A stretch of DNA of 64,000 nt from Kineosporia succinea (GTDB taxonomy: Bacteria > Actinomycetota > Actinomycetes > Actinomycetales > Kineosporiaceae), in the NCBI RefSeq assembly GCF_030811555.1, contig NZ_JAUSQZ010000001.1, forward strand, positions 4,709,241-4,773,240, in the 5' to 3' direction. Shown piece by piece: positions 49,595-57,450 of this stretch. The translations under genes were made by a program, and so were the position numbers. Every line of letters starts with the position of its first letter. Positions within the stretch are counted from its first letter, which is position 1. The notes under the pieces were generated by a model, which saw only the letters and a program-made list of their open reading frames with translations, was not told the DNA's origin and did no database searches.

Positions 49595-52171
49595 GTGGCA
49601 TTCGTAGGCAAGCCCAAGAAGGCCCAACAGCAATTTGAGACGCCTGAAGAGCTGTACTCGCGTGGGGCCTTACCTCGGACGAGCGACGCTGTCAGCTCCT
49701 TGTGGATCCATCAAGGAGATGTGCTGCGAGCTTACGCCAAGGAGCATGAGGGCATATCTGATCTTGCGCTCGAGCTCCCGACTGGCACCGGAAAAACACT
49801 CCCCGGCCTCTTAATCGCTGAATGGGTCCGGCGCCAGGCTAAGGGGCCAGTACTTTATGCGACTCCGACTAAACAACTTGCCCGCCAGGTCGCGTTTACG
49901 GCAGAAGCGGAGGGAATTTCAGCGCATCTGCTCATCGGAAGCCATCACAACTGGGACACAACTCACCAGAGCAATGTCGATAGCGGTGAAGCAATCGGAA
50001 TTACGAACTATAGTTCCATATTCAACAGTAGCCCGAAATTGCCGCAACCTCACCTCATCGTTCTTGACGATGCGCACGCCGGTGAGCAATTTGTGGGAGA
50101 GCAATACGGTGTCAATATTCGCCGATATGAATCCGAAGAGGCCTACCTAGCTATACTTGAATCTCTACGCCCCTTCTTGTCGGGCCTGCAAATACAGCGT
50201 TTCCAAGGTCTACCCGATCCAGGGGCGCATCATCAGGTGCGCATGATTCTTCCCGCTGTTAACCCAGAAGCGCTGAGCAATCTAGATGCTGCGCTGGCGC
50301 GACTTGCTGAGCCATTCAAGTTTCAGCTGGCTATGATTCGAACAGGGTTGGCTGCATGCGCGGTTTATCTATCATACGGGGGAATACAAATTCGACCCAT
50401 GATTCCCCCGACGTTTGCAAATACTGTTTTTGCTAGTGCGACGCAGCGAGTCTACCTCTCAGCCACGTTAGGCGCGGGGGGAGAACTTGAGCGCGCGTTT
50501 GGTCGATCTGAAATCGTGAGAATGCCTTTGCCATCCAAAACGCCTCCACGCTCAGGACGGCGTCTATTTGTTTTCCCGGATCTTGCTGCCGATGGTGATG
50601 CCGTAGCCTTAACCAAGGAAATCGTAGGGGTCACGAACAAGGCTCTGGTTCTCAGTCAATCTTCTTCGGAGAGTACTGAGCAAATCTCCCGTACCCTTGC
50701 AAGCGAAGATGTTCCGGTGCTTGGAAAAAGCGTGCTAGAAAATGGACTTGCAGAATTCAAGAAGTCGCCCACTGGGATTCTAGGCTTGGCCAATCGCTAT
50801 GACGGAATGGACCTGCCTGGAGATTCATGCCGGGTTGTCGTGCTAGTGGGAAAACCGGATGCAGGGACCTTACAAGAGAAATTCTTGAGTGAGCGCGCGC
50901 AGTCGAGTGCTGCTCTCGCTGAGCGCCTCCGGACTAGGATAATTCAGGGCGCTGGTCGATGCACCAGGGGGCCGAATGACTACGCTGTGGTAGTCGTGCT
51001 GGGATCAGATATAACGCGGTACTTTTCACGAACTGAAAACAGGAAGGCGCTTGAGCCCGAGCTTCAGGCGGAAGTTGATTTTGGCTGGCAGAATAGCAAA
51101 AGCCAGGTTGCTTCCGACATTCTCGATAATGTTCGAGTTTTCCTCGATCATGGGCTTGCTTGGCGTGAGGGTGGCGAGCCCCACGTAGTAGAGTTTCGCG
51201 AGGATGCCAAAAAGGTAGATGAACCTGGTGCTATAGCCCTTGGCGAGTCGGCAAAGATCGAGGTCGCGGCTTGGGAACTCGCTCACGATAGCGATTGGCT
51301 CGCCGCCAGCCAAGAACTGGAAAGGGCTGCTCGTGCTGTTGGCGCTGGGGGCTCCGCAACGCGAGAGTACCGAGGCTTACTGCTGTATATCGCAGGTGTT
51401 TGGCTTCACCTGGGCGCCCAAGGCGAGGCACATAGGGCCCGAGCGAGGCAACTTGTACGTGACGCCCAAGCGGCGTCGAATCGAAGCACATGGCTCAGGG
51501 AAATGGCAGATTTTCCAGGCGCTGACGAGATGTCGATTTTGGAATCTGACAGTATCGCAGTTAACAATATTGTCGCAGTGCTCACGGGGCAACTGAGGGC
51601 GGACCGGATAAGGGCCGATCTGGAGCAAATGAAGATCAACTTGGATCAAGACGATTCAGGGCCCTATGAAATGGCTTTGACACTCCTGGGCAAGTATCTA
51701 GGAGCGGCAGCAAACAAACCGGCTGGTCAAGGTCGTTGCGATTCAGCTTGGCGCTGGGATATGGCGATGTGGCTGGCGATTGAGGCAAAATCCGAGGAGC
51801 ACTCGGATGGACTTCTGCCGCTAAAGGATATTCGCCAAGCAAACACTCAAATGGATCAGTTGGCGTCAGATCTTGGTGTTGATCATGCCCCTGCGGGAAG
51901 TCCAACAATTTTGATTTCAGATCGACTCACCGTGGATCCTGAACATGCTCCTGTTGCCAACGCAAGCGTCTACCTTGCTTCTACCGAAGTTGTTCGGCAG
52001 ATAGCTGGAGACACAGCAGCCGTGTGGAATGATCTCCTGGCCGCCGCATCGATCTCTCGAACGTTGAACGTAATTCGTCAACATGTCCAGACCACGCTTG
52101 TGGACAACGGTTGTTTGCCTTCGCAGGTGCTTGATCGCCTCATGCAAGATCGGATTCGACCGGGAGAGTAG
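49595..52171 (+). CDS. XPD/DinG-like DEAH-type helicase
   Basis: An 858-residue superfamily-2 helicase. Walker A is LPTGTGKTLPG (about 62-72), motif II is LDDAH (about 156-160), the C-terminal domain contains GLANRYDGMDLPGD (about 397-410), and motif VI is QGAGRCTRG (about 451-459). No four-Cys Fe-S cluster is visible between motifs I and II, unlike true XPD or DinG. The last 350 residues match nothing I know. GTG 49595 is chosen for GAGGGGAC just upstream. GC is visibly lower than in the core, so it was acquired. A role in phage defence or mobile-element upkeep is possible but inferred. Confidence 0.75.
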   Translation: MAFVGKPKKAQQQFETPEELYSRGALPRTSDAVSSLWIHQGDVLRAYAKEHEGISDLALELPTGTGKTLPGLLIAEWVRRQAKGPVLYATPTKQLARQVAFTAEAEGISAHLLIGSHHNWDTTHQSNVDSGEAIGITNYSSIFNSSPKLPQPHLIVLDDAHAGEQFVGEQYGVNIRRYESEEAYLAILESLRPFLSGLQIQRFQGLPDPGAHHQVRMILPAVNPEALSNLDAALARLAEPFKFQLAMIRTGLAACAVYLSYGGIQIRPMIPPTFANTVFASATQRVYLSATLGAGGELERAFGRSEIVRMPLPSKTPPRSGRRLFVFPDLAADGDAVALTKEIVGVTNKALVLSQSSSESTEQISRTLASEDVPVLGKSVLENGLAEFKKSPTGILGLANRYDGMDLPGDSCRVVVLVGKPDAGTLQEKFLSERAQSSAALAERLRTRIIQGAGRCTRGPNDYAVVVVLGSDITRYFSRTENRKALEPELQAEVDFGWQNSKSQVASDILDNVRVFLDHGLAWREGGEPHVVEFREDAKKVDEPGAIALGESAKIEVAAWELAHDSDWLAASQELERAARAVGAGGSATREYRGLLLYIAGVWLHLGAQGEAHRARARQLVRDAQAASNRSTWLREMADFPGADEMSILESDSIAVNNIVAVLTGQLRADRIRADLEQMKINLDQDDSGPYEMALTLLGKYLGAAANKPAGQGRCDSAWRWDMAMWLAIEAKSEEHSDGLLPLKDIRQANTQMDQLASDLGVDHAPAGSPTILISDRLTVDPEHAPVANASVYLASTEVVRQIAGDTAAVWNDLLAAASISRTLNVIRQHVQTTLVDNGCLPSQVLDRLMQDRIRPGE

Positions 52172-52176
52172 GCGTC

Positions 52177-52215
52177 AGCAGAGCTCCGGCGTTTCCTGAA
52201 CGCCGGAGCTCTGCT
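52177..52215. terminator. Terminator between helicase and integrase
   Basis: A perfect 17-bp stem AGCAGAGCTCCGGCGTT with loop TCCTG, followed by TTCATT. It lies between two convergent genes. Confidence 0.85.
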
Positions 52216-52273
52216 TCATTGGGGCGCTGGCCTCGACTTCTTTTACGTGATTAGATTCAGTGGGATTTGATCA

Positions 52274-53526
52274 TCAGTGATGTCCTTCAAGTCCGTCGCC
52301 AGGCAACTGGGCCTCTGGGGGGTCTAGCTCATTGCCAAGTTGTCGCAGTGCTTCCCTGGTCGCTTTGGACGATGCTTGCGCGTAGATATCCATCGTCATG
52401 GAAATTTGGGTGTGCCGTAGAATCCTCATAATGACTCGCGGGTGCACATCTAGGTCAACAAGTAGTGTTGCGCACGTACGGCGGGCATCGTGCACAGTGA
52501 TACGGGGGACGCCGGCCGCCTCGCAGCGGGCCTCAAAATAGCGACTGAAGTTTCGAGGCTCGATCGGAGTGCCGTACCGAGTCGTGAACACCCAGCTCCC
52601 GGGTTGCCAGGCTTCGCCAGCGGCTCTCTTGGCCCGTTCCTGGGCAGCGTACTGCCAGCGAAGGGCGGCGGTCCCAAGAGAGACCAGCGGTAGCGAATCC
52701 TCAGATTCCTCGGTCTTAGTCGCGCGGTGGTACAGCTTTCCGTGGACGCGCTGCAGTTGATGATTGACGGCCAATGTTTCGCCGGAAAGATCAACGTCAT
52801 TCCAGAGCAATCCCAGGACCTCACCTTTCCTGAGACCGATCGTGAGGATCAGCACGTAGACGGCATACATCGGGTCCTGGGCGCTTCGGGCGCTTTCGAG
52901 GAACGTGCGCGCCTCGTCGCTTGTCCAGGAACTCCGCTTCCTCTTGCGGCGAGTAGGGACCGTAACTGACATGGCCACGTTGCGGCTCAGCAGTTCCTCG
53001 CGCATGGCTTGCGAGAGGGCCGACCGGAGAACGGCACGGACACCCCGACGCTGCGATCGGAAAGGAAGTCATTGCAGCACTTACCGGCCGCGCAGCAGCG
53101 GGGGATAGGACGCTTTGCGTCACGCTCGTTGGCGCAGCAAAGGCAGGTCTTTCGGAGATTGTTGATCCAGATCTGCACGTCACGGACACCGAGCTTGTCC
53201 AGTCGCTTCTCTCCCAGGTGCGGGATGATGTGCAGGCGCGTGTGCGATTCGTAGATCGCGTATGTTGCTGGCGCGGCCCCGGGGGCAATTACCTCGGTAA
53301 GCCACGTGTTGAGGTAATCGCCGAGCTTAGGAACCTTCGGGGCGACGGAACCCTTGCTGGCTTCGCCCATCAATTTGATCCACTTGTCGTGCACGATCTC
53401 ACGCGTCTTGCCGTAGACGTACTTGCGCTGGCGCTTCCCGGAAGGCGTCGTGATCCAGACGTAAGCGCCGTATCCGTTTCGGTAGGGGAAGATCGAGCCC
53501 TCACCGTTCGCTCGGGACCTGGTCAC
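52274..53526 (-). pseudogene. Tyrosine integrase with frameshift
   Basis: Two overlapping frames together make one phage-type integrase of about 410 residues. The N-terminal frame (from 53526) starts MTRSRANGEGSIFPYRNGYG with the AP2-like arm-binding domain and runs through the cysteine-containing LRKTCLCCANE segment and RCCAAGKCC. The C-terminal frame (ending at 52274) has RAVLRSALSQAMREELL and the catalytic Arg in TIGLRKGEV, HDARRT and LRHTQISMTMDIY with the nucleophile Tyr. The switch falls near 53,035-53,050, consistent with a single-base deletion. An inactive integrase is likely; a sequencing error would look the same. Confidence 0.85.
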
Positions 53527-53732
53527 GCGGCACGCTCCATTTCATCGACGCGGCGGGCAATGTACTCGTCTACCCACTCGGGGAGGATCCGGCGGGACCG
53601 GCCGTCTTTCAGCGATCGCATTTCGCCGGTGATGACGAGCATTTTGGTTTTGGTCAGGCCGTAGCCGAGCATTGCGGCGACTTCGGCCACGGTGTGCCAC
53701 TTTGGGGCGATGACGGCGTGCTGTGCCTTCAT
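53523..53732 (-). CDS. Excisionase-like helix-turn-helix protein
   Basis: A 69-residue DNA-binding protein: WHTVAEVAAMLGYGLTKTKMLV resembles the winged helix of Xis and MerR-type proteins, then LKDGRSRRILPEWVDEYIARR, the usual excisionase end. ATG 53732 has AGGAG 10 bases before it; a start at 53798 would add a Pro/Thr-rich extension. It overlaps the integrase N-terminal frame by 4 bases, the standard xis-int layout of actinobacterial elements. Confidence 0.82.
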   Translation of the reverse strand: MKAQHAVIAPKWHTVAEVAAMLGYGLTKTKMLVITGEMRSLKDGRSRRILPEWVDEYIARRVDEMERAA

Positions 53733-53760
53733 GCGGGGTGTTCTCCTCGTCTGTGAGGTT

Positions 53761-55107
53761 TCAGGCGCAGGCGGGGTGGGTGTGGGTGCCGTCGTCATAG
53801 GTCATGGGTTCGCGGCAGCGGATGCAGACGGCCGGGTGCGTGTCCTGAGATGCCGTCCCAGCCGTCCCGGCCGTCCCGTCGCTGGTCAAGGGCGTGACCG
53901 ACTCAGCGTTTACCGTCCCAGGAGCCGTCCCACGTGTGGCGCTCAGCCGTCCCAGCTCGACGCCTCGGATCGGCGTCGGGACGGCTCCCGGGGTGTCGTG
54001 GGACGGCAGTTGGGACGGCTCAGGCAGCGGTCGGGGACGTTCCGACCAGGGCGGGGACGGTTGGGACGGCGGGGACGGCTCCCAGAGCGGGCCCTGTGCC
54101 TCGACCTCCGGTTCAGCGTCGGCCGGCGTCTCGGGGCAGTAGCGGGCCCACGCGTCGGCGAACATGCTTCGGCCGTAGCCTTTGGCCTGGTTGCCGTTGG
54201 CGAAGCGGAAGTTGCGGACCCGGATGCCGTACTCGCGAAGCAGTTTCGCCAGCTGGGTCGCGGTCAGGCTCTCGCCCCGGGGTCCGTAGTCGATCCAGGG
54301 TGCTTCTTCGTCGAGGTTGAGGCGGGCCAGGAGCGTTGCCGTGGGCAGCGCGTCGTCACCCTCGAACGCGGTGCGGATGTCGGCCAGGAGCCGAACCTGT
54401 AGCGGCACATCCGCGTTCGCTTCCCGCTCGGCCGTCAGCGCCAGACAGGCGGCGCGAGCCCGGGCAGGCCACTCACCTCCGGCCAGGTCGGCGATGGCCA
54501 CCAGGGATTCCCAGGTGTCGGCGGCACGGTCCTCGACCGGCATGGTGGGCTCGGAGTGCTGTAGCTCGGGGTGAGAGCGGATCCACTTGTTGAGCTGGTT
54601 GGCCAGCTTTCGCAGGGCCGGGCCGTCGCGACGCTCCCGGTAGGGGGCGACCGACTCGCCAGGGCCGCGTCGGCGCATCAGGATCACCGCGGCCCGGTCC
54701 TCGATCGTGTCGGGCATGGCACCGATTCCGGCGATGGCGGCCATCGTGAACGTCTGGATCTTCTCGACCTTGTTCTTGGACGCGTCGTAACGGATCGTGG
54801 GCCGGTTGCGCTGGTGCCCGGCGTTCAGCAGCCCTCGCAGGTCTTCGTTCGCTCCGGCGGCGGCCGGACCGAAGATCGTGTCGGCCTCGTCGATCAGGAG
54901 CGTCGGCGGGTCGTCGCTGCCAATGCTGCGGTAAACCGCTGCCGGGGAGGCGTTCACGGTAATGAGGGCGTTCCAGCACAGGGCTTCGATGATGTCCAGG
55001 AGCCGGGACTTGCCGCACCGCTTCTCAGGGGCCCGGATCACCAGGCGCGCGGCGTGCGTCCAGAACTTCAGGCCGTGGGTGGCAGCACTGGTAGACAGGG
55101 TGCTCAA
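53761..55107 (-). CDS. DUF3631-domain ATPase, N-terminus truncated
   Basis: A P-loop ATPase common in Streptomyces integrative elements. The Walker A is APEKRCGKSRLLD (about 28-40) and Walker B is TLLIDEADTIFG (about 69-80), followed by the LNAGHQRN and AAIAGIGAMPDTI motifs. The C-terminal third is Pro/Ser rich and ends in a CxxC...C pattern (CIRCREP, HPAC) that may bind zinc. A TTG (55107) is the only start before an in-frame stop at 55117-55119, and relatives have more residues before the Walker motif, so the 5' part was probably cut off at the element junction. Confidence 0.8.
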   Translation of the reverse strand: MSTLSTSAATHGLKFWTHAARLVIRAPEKRCGKSRLLDIIEALCWNALITVNASPAAVYRSIGSDDPPTLLIDEADTIFGPAAAGANEDLRGLLNAGHQRNRPTIRYDASKNKVEKIQTFTMAAIAGIGAMPDTIEDRAAVILMRRRGPGESVAPYRERRDGPALRKLANQLNKWIRSHPELQHSEPTMPVEDRAADTWESLVAIADLAGGEWPARARAACLALTAEREANADVPLQVRLLADIRTAFEGDDALPTATLLARLNLDEEAPWIDYGPRGESLTATQLAKLLREYGIRVRNFRFANGNQAKGYGRSMFADAWARYCPETPADAEPEVEAQGPLWEPSPPSQPSPPWSERPRPLPEPSQLPSHDTPGAVPTPIRGVELGRLSATRGTAPGTVNAESVTPLTSDGTAGTAGTASQDTHPAVCIRCREPMTYDDGTHTHPACA

Positions 55108-55152
55108 GGCATCGGCCTAGGTATAGCTCGAAACCGTTACGCAGGAGGCTTT

Positions 55153-55998
55153 GTGACGTCCTCAGAAGCGCTGACCGTTGGCGTTCTTCACCCCGGCCGG
55201 ATGGGCGCAGGGATCGCAGCTCAGGCCCGGACCAACTCCGAAGACGTGCTCTGGTGTTCGGCTGGCCGCAGTGAAGCGACCGTGGCGCGTGCTTCGGCGG
55301 CCGGCCTCACCGCGGTTGCGGACGTGCGGGGCCTGGTCGAGCGCTCGAACGTCATCCTGAGCATCTGCCCGCCGATGTTCGCCGAAGCGGTCGCGGACGA
55401 CGTGGGTCGGTACGACGTGAACGGACGCGTGTATGTCGAGGCGAACCCGGTCACGAGCCAGCAACTCGACGGCATCGTGAAGACGCTGCCCGGCGCCACC
55501 GTGGTCGACGGCGCGATCATCGGATCCGTCCCCGGCACCGGGAAGAAGCCCGCGCTGTACGTCTCCGGCCCGAGCGAGGCAACGGCGACCGTCGCGGCGC
55601 TCTTCGAGGGAACCGACGTCATCGTGAAGGCCCTGGGAACTGAGCTGGGTAAGGCCTCAGCCCTCAAATCGGCTTACTCGATCTACCAGAAGGGCGCCCG
55701 CGTCCTCACCGTTCTGGCGCACGCCCTGGGCGACGAGCACGGTGTCAGAGACGAACTGCTTGCCCTGGCGCAGCAGCGCAGCGGTAGCTACCTCAGCGAA
55801 CCTGACTACGTGGCCGAGATGGCGGCGATTGCCTGGCGCTGGTCGCCGGACCTCACGGTCGCGGCCTCAGAGCTCGACGCGGCGGGATATCCGGGCGCGT
55901 CCGTTGCGGCCCTGGCCGATGTGCTGGATCAGTGGAGCGAGACCCGCAATAACTGGGACCTGACGCCTCAGGCAGCCACGGACGTTCTGCGCCACTGA
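55153..55998 (+). CDS. NAD(P)-binding DUF1932-type reductase
   Basis: A 281-residue 6-phosphogluconate-dehydrogenase-like protein: the Rossmann start TVGVLHPGRMGAGIAAQ (about 8-24), then ILSICPPMFAEAVA, and a C-terminal DUF1932-like helical domain with LGTELGKASALKSAYSIYQKG trimmed (about 158-176). Substrate unknown. GTG 55153 has GCAGGAGG 5 bases upstream. The 3' third is present again, diverged, at 59,588. It lies right at the truncated end of the DUF3631 gene. Confidence 0.85.
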   Translation: MTSSEALTVGVLHPGRMGAGIAAQARTNSEDVLWCSAGRSEATVARASAAGLTAVADVRGLVERSNVILSICPPMFAEAVADDVGRYDVNGRVYVEANPVTSQQLDGIVKTLPGATVVDGAIIGSVPGTGKKPALYVSGPSEATATVAALFEGTDVIVKALGTELGKASALKSAYSIYQKGARVLTVLAHALGDEHGVRDELLALAQQRSGSYLSEPDYVAEMAAIAWRWSPDLTVAASELDAAGYPGASVAALADVLDQWSETRNNWDLTPQAATDVLRH

Positions 55999-56027
55999 TC
56001 GGGCGTACGGTTGCCACCTGCGCAGAG

Positions 56028-56064
56028 AACCGGCCCCGGCTCCTACCTTGAGCCGGGGCCGGTT
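56028..56064 (+). terminator. Reductase terminator, copy 1
   Basis: A perfect 15-bp stem AACCGGCCCCGGCTC with loop CTACCTT. Repeated at 59,872. Confidence 0.8.
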
Positions 56065-56181
56065 CGTTCTGCCTGGTGGGGATCGGCCGGCCTCAGTCCT
56101 GAGTTCGGTCATTCGCTTAGTGCCTGAGATCCAGAGCTGGCGGAGGACCGGAAACCGGGCAAAAGCACAGGTCGGTCCGTG

Positions 56182-56449
56182 CTCACGCCGCGCCGACCGC
56201 TTGCCTGGCCGGCTGGCCACGACGCGGCCGAGCATCATGGACGTCACTTGTACTTCTGACCCACTTGCGATGGATCGAAAGCTGTTGCAAAACAATGGAC
56301 TTCAAGCAGACTTGAGAACGATTGCCAAAACGGATGCCGCCTGAGGCCGCATTGGGCAGTTACTTAGTGCCTGGGATTGGCCACATCGCTCGACCTCGCT
56401 GCAGGTCAGCGAGGTGCGTCGAGAGAAACCGAACGGCTGTGACCAAACT
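56182..56449. repeat. 268-bp direct repeat, copy A
   Basis: Identical as far as I can read to 59314-59581 in the same orientation. It starts CTCACGCCGCGCCGACC and ends GGCTGTGACCAAACT. No terminal inverted repeats are evident. It contains no convincing gene. Confidence 0.9.
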
Positions 56450-56664
56450 TAGGTCTGGATAGGCTGCGTGAGGATCTTGCGGCGGACGCCGAGCTGGTGA
56501 CGAAAGTGGAGGACGACAGTGAGGCGAAGAAGATACTGCTCGCAACCGTAGACTTCACGGCCACGAAGATCGCCTCCGAGCAACGTCAGCGAGGTAATGG
56601 CTACTATCAGTTGCTGATCGTCTTAGTTCCGACCGGCATTTTTCTGGGATCGCTACGCGAATAA
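56443..56664 (+). pseudogene. 5'-truncated membrane-protein remnant
   Basis: The frame reads LDRLREDLAADAELVTKVED, then SEAKKILLATVDFTATKIASE, and a C-terminal hydrophobic segment YYQLLIVLVPTGIFLGSL before TAA. Codon bias looks natural, but there is a stop right upstream at the edge of repeat A and no start codon with a ribosome site. Probably the C-terminal end of a small membrane-anchored protein cut by the repeat. Family unknown. Confidence 0.55.
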
Positions 56665-56710
56665 CGAGTAGGGCGCCCTGCCAATGGGGCGTCCTGGTTC
56701 CGGGGCCGAT

Positions 56711-57379
56711 CTAGGGCTGCCGCAAGTCACCTAGATGTGGCCCAAGCCCGCGCGCTTGGGGCTGCGGATGAACCCGTGGCGGTTGGGGCACCGGTGAGGG
56801 GAGAGGCGGAAGAGCTTGAGCCAGGAGCCCTGAAAGCAGGTTTCCGCGCTCTGTCTCCTCGCTCAGAGCAAAGCCGACGTGTTCACCCACTACCTGCATC
56901 GCAGCCAAGAGGCCCTCGACCGGAGGCACGGCCAGACCAAGAGCCTCCGTCGCATCCCAGAACGGATGCGAGTCAACCGCTCTGAGAGTGTATTCGTTAC
57001 CGGGCGAAAAAATTTCCCTCGGCTCCGAGTTCACCCAGTGAGCAAATTTGTCGGGAGCAGAGTGCCCCTTGACCAACAGCAGAGTTTCTGTGTCCCGTGA
57101 CAAGGCATGCAGCCGGGACGGTGCCGAACCCTCGAAACCAAGGTTCTCAAACCCGAAAGCCCAGCCCTGCAATTCACCGACCCGAAGGATCGCCTCTTCC
57201 GGACCCGGATGCAATAGGGTTTGGGCGCGAGAGAAGTCGAGTTCCTGGACGGATTCGGGATCAATTGAGTAACGAGCAAGAAGATCGGCCACGGAAATTC
57301 CGTGAGTGAAAGTCAGGGAAAATCCTGGGTAGCGACCGCCCAGTGCCCAACTCCACGGATGGGTTCCTGTTTCATTCAC
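56711..57379 (-). CDS. DUF6461-like protein, candidate immunity partner
   Basis: A 222-residue cytosolic protein. FSLTFTHGISVADLLARY (about 20-37), RVGELQGWAFGFENLGFEG (about 66-84) and a late LLAAMQVVGEHVGFALSEE helix follow the pattern I remember from DUF6461 proteins of Streptomyces; function of that family is not established. The last 35 residues are Pro-rich. It lies 71 bases downstream of the nuclease gene on the same strand, so co-transcription is likely. Confidence 0.65.
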   Translation of the reverse strand: MNETGTHPWSWALGGRYPGFSLTFTHGISVADLLARYSIDPESVQELDFSRAQTLLHPGPEEAILRVGELQGWAFGFENLGFEGSAPSRLHALSRDTETLLLVKGHSAPDKFAHWVNSEPREIFSPGNEYTLRAVDSHPFWDATEALGLAVPPVEGLLAAMQVVGEHVGFALSEETERGNLLSGLLAQALPPLPSPVPQPPRVHPQPQARGLGPHLGDLRQP

Positions 57380-57450
57380 TCTTCCTCCATGACAAGTTGA
57401 GGGGCGCGCCTCGAATGATAACGAGTCGCGCCCCGAACGTCGAACCGACT

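Larger units (their letters stand above)
49283..55118. mobile_element. Decayed integrated element at tRNA-Pro
   Basis: Integrase and excisionase genes near a tRNA 3' end, a DUF3631 ATPase typical of actinobacterial integrative elements, and lower-GC cargo (helicase) define it. The left end is taken as the tRNA 3' end. The right end is placed where the DUF3631 gene is cut, just before the reductase. I could not find a second copy of the tRNA 3' end, so attR may be lost or outside the window. The integrase is frameshifted. Confidence 0.5.

Noticed and set aside
55867-56295. A 142-codon minus-strand frame over the reductase end and repeat A
   Set aside because: It is antisense to the reductase, and the part inside the repeat continues into unrelated residues in the other copy.
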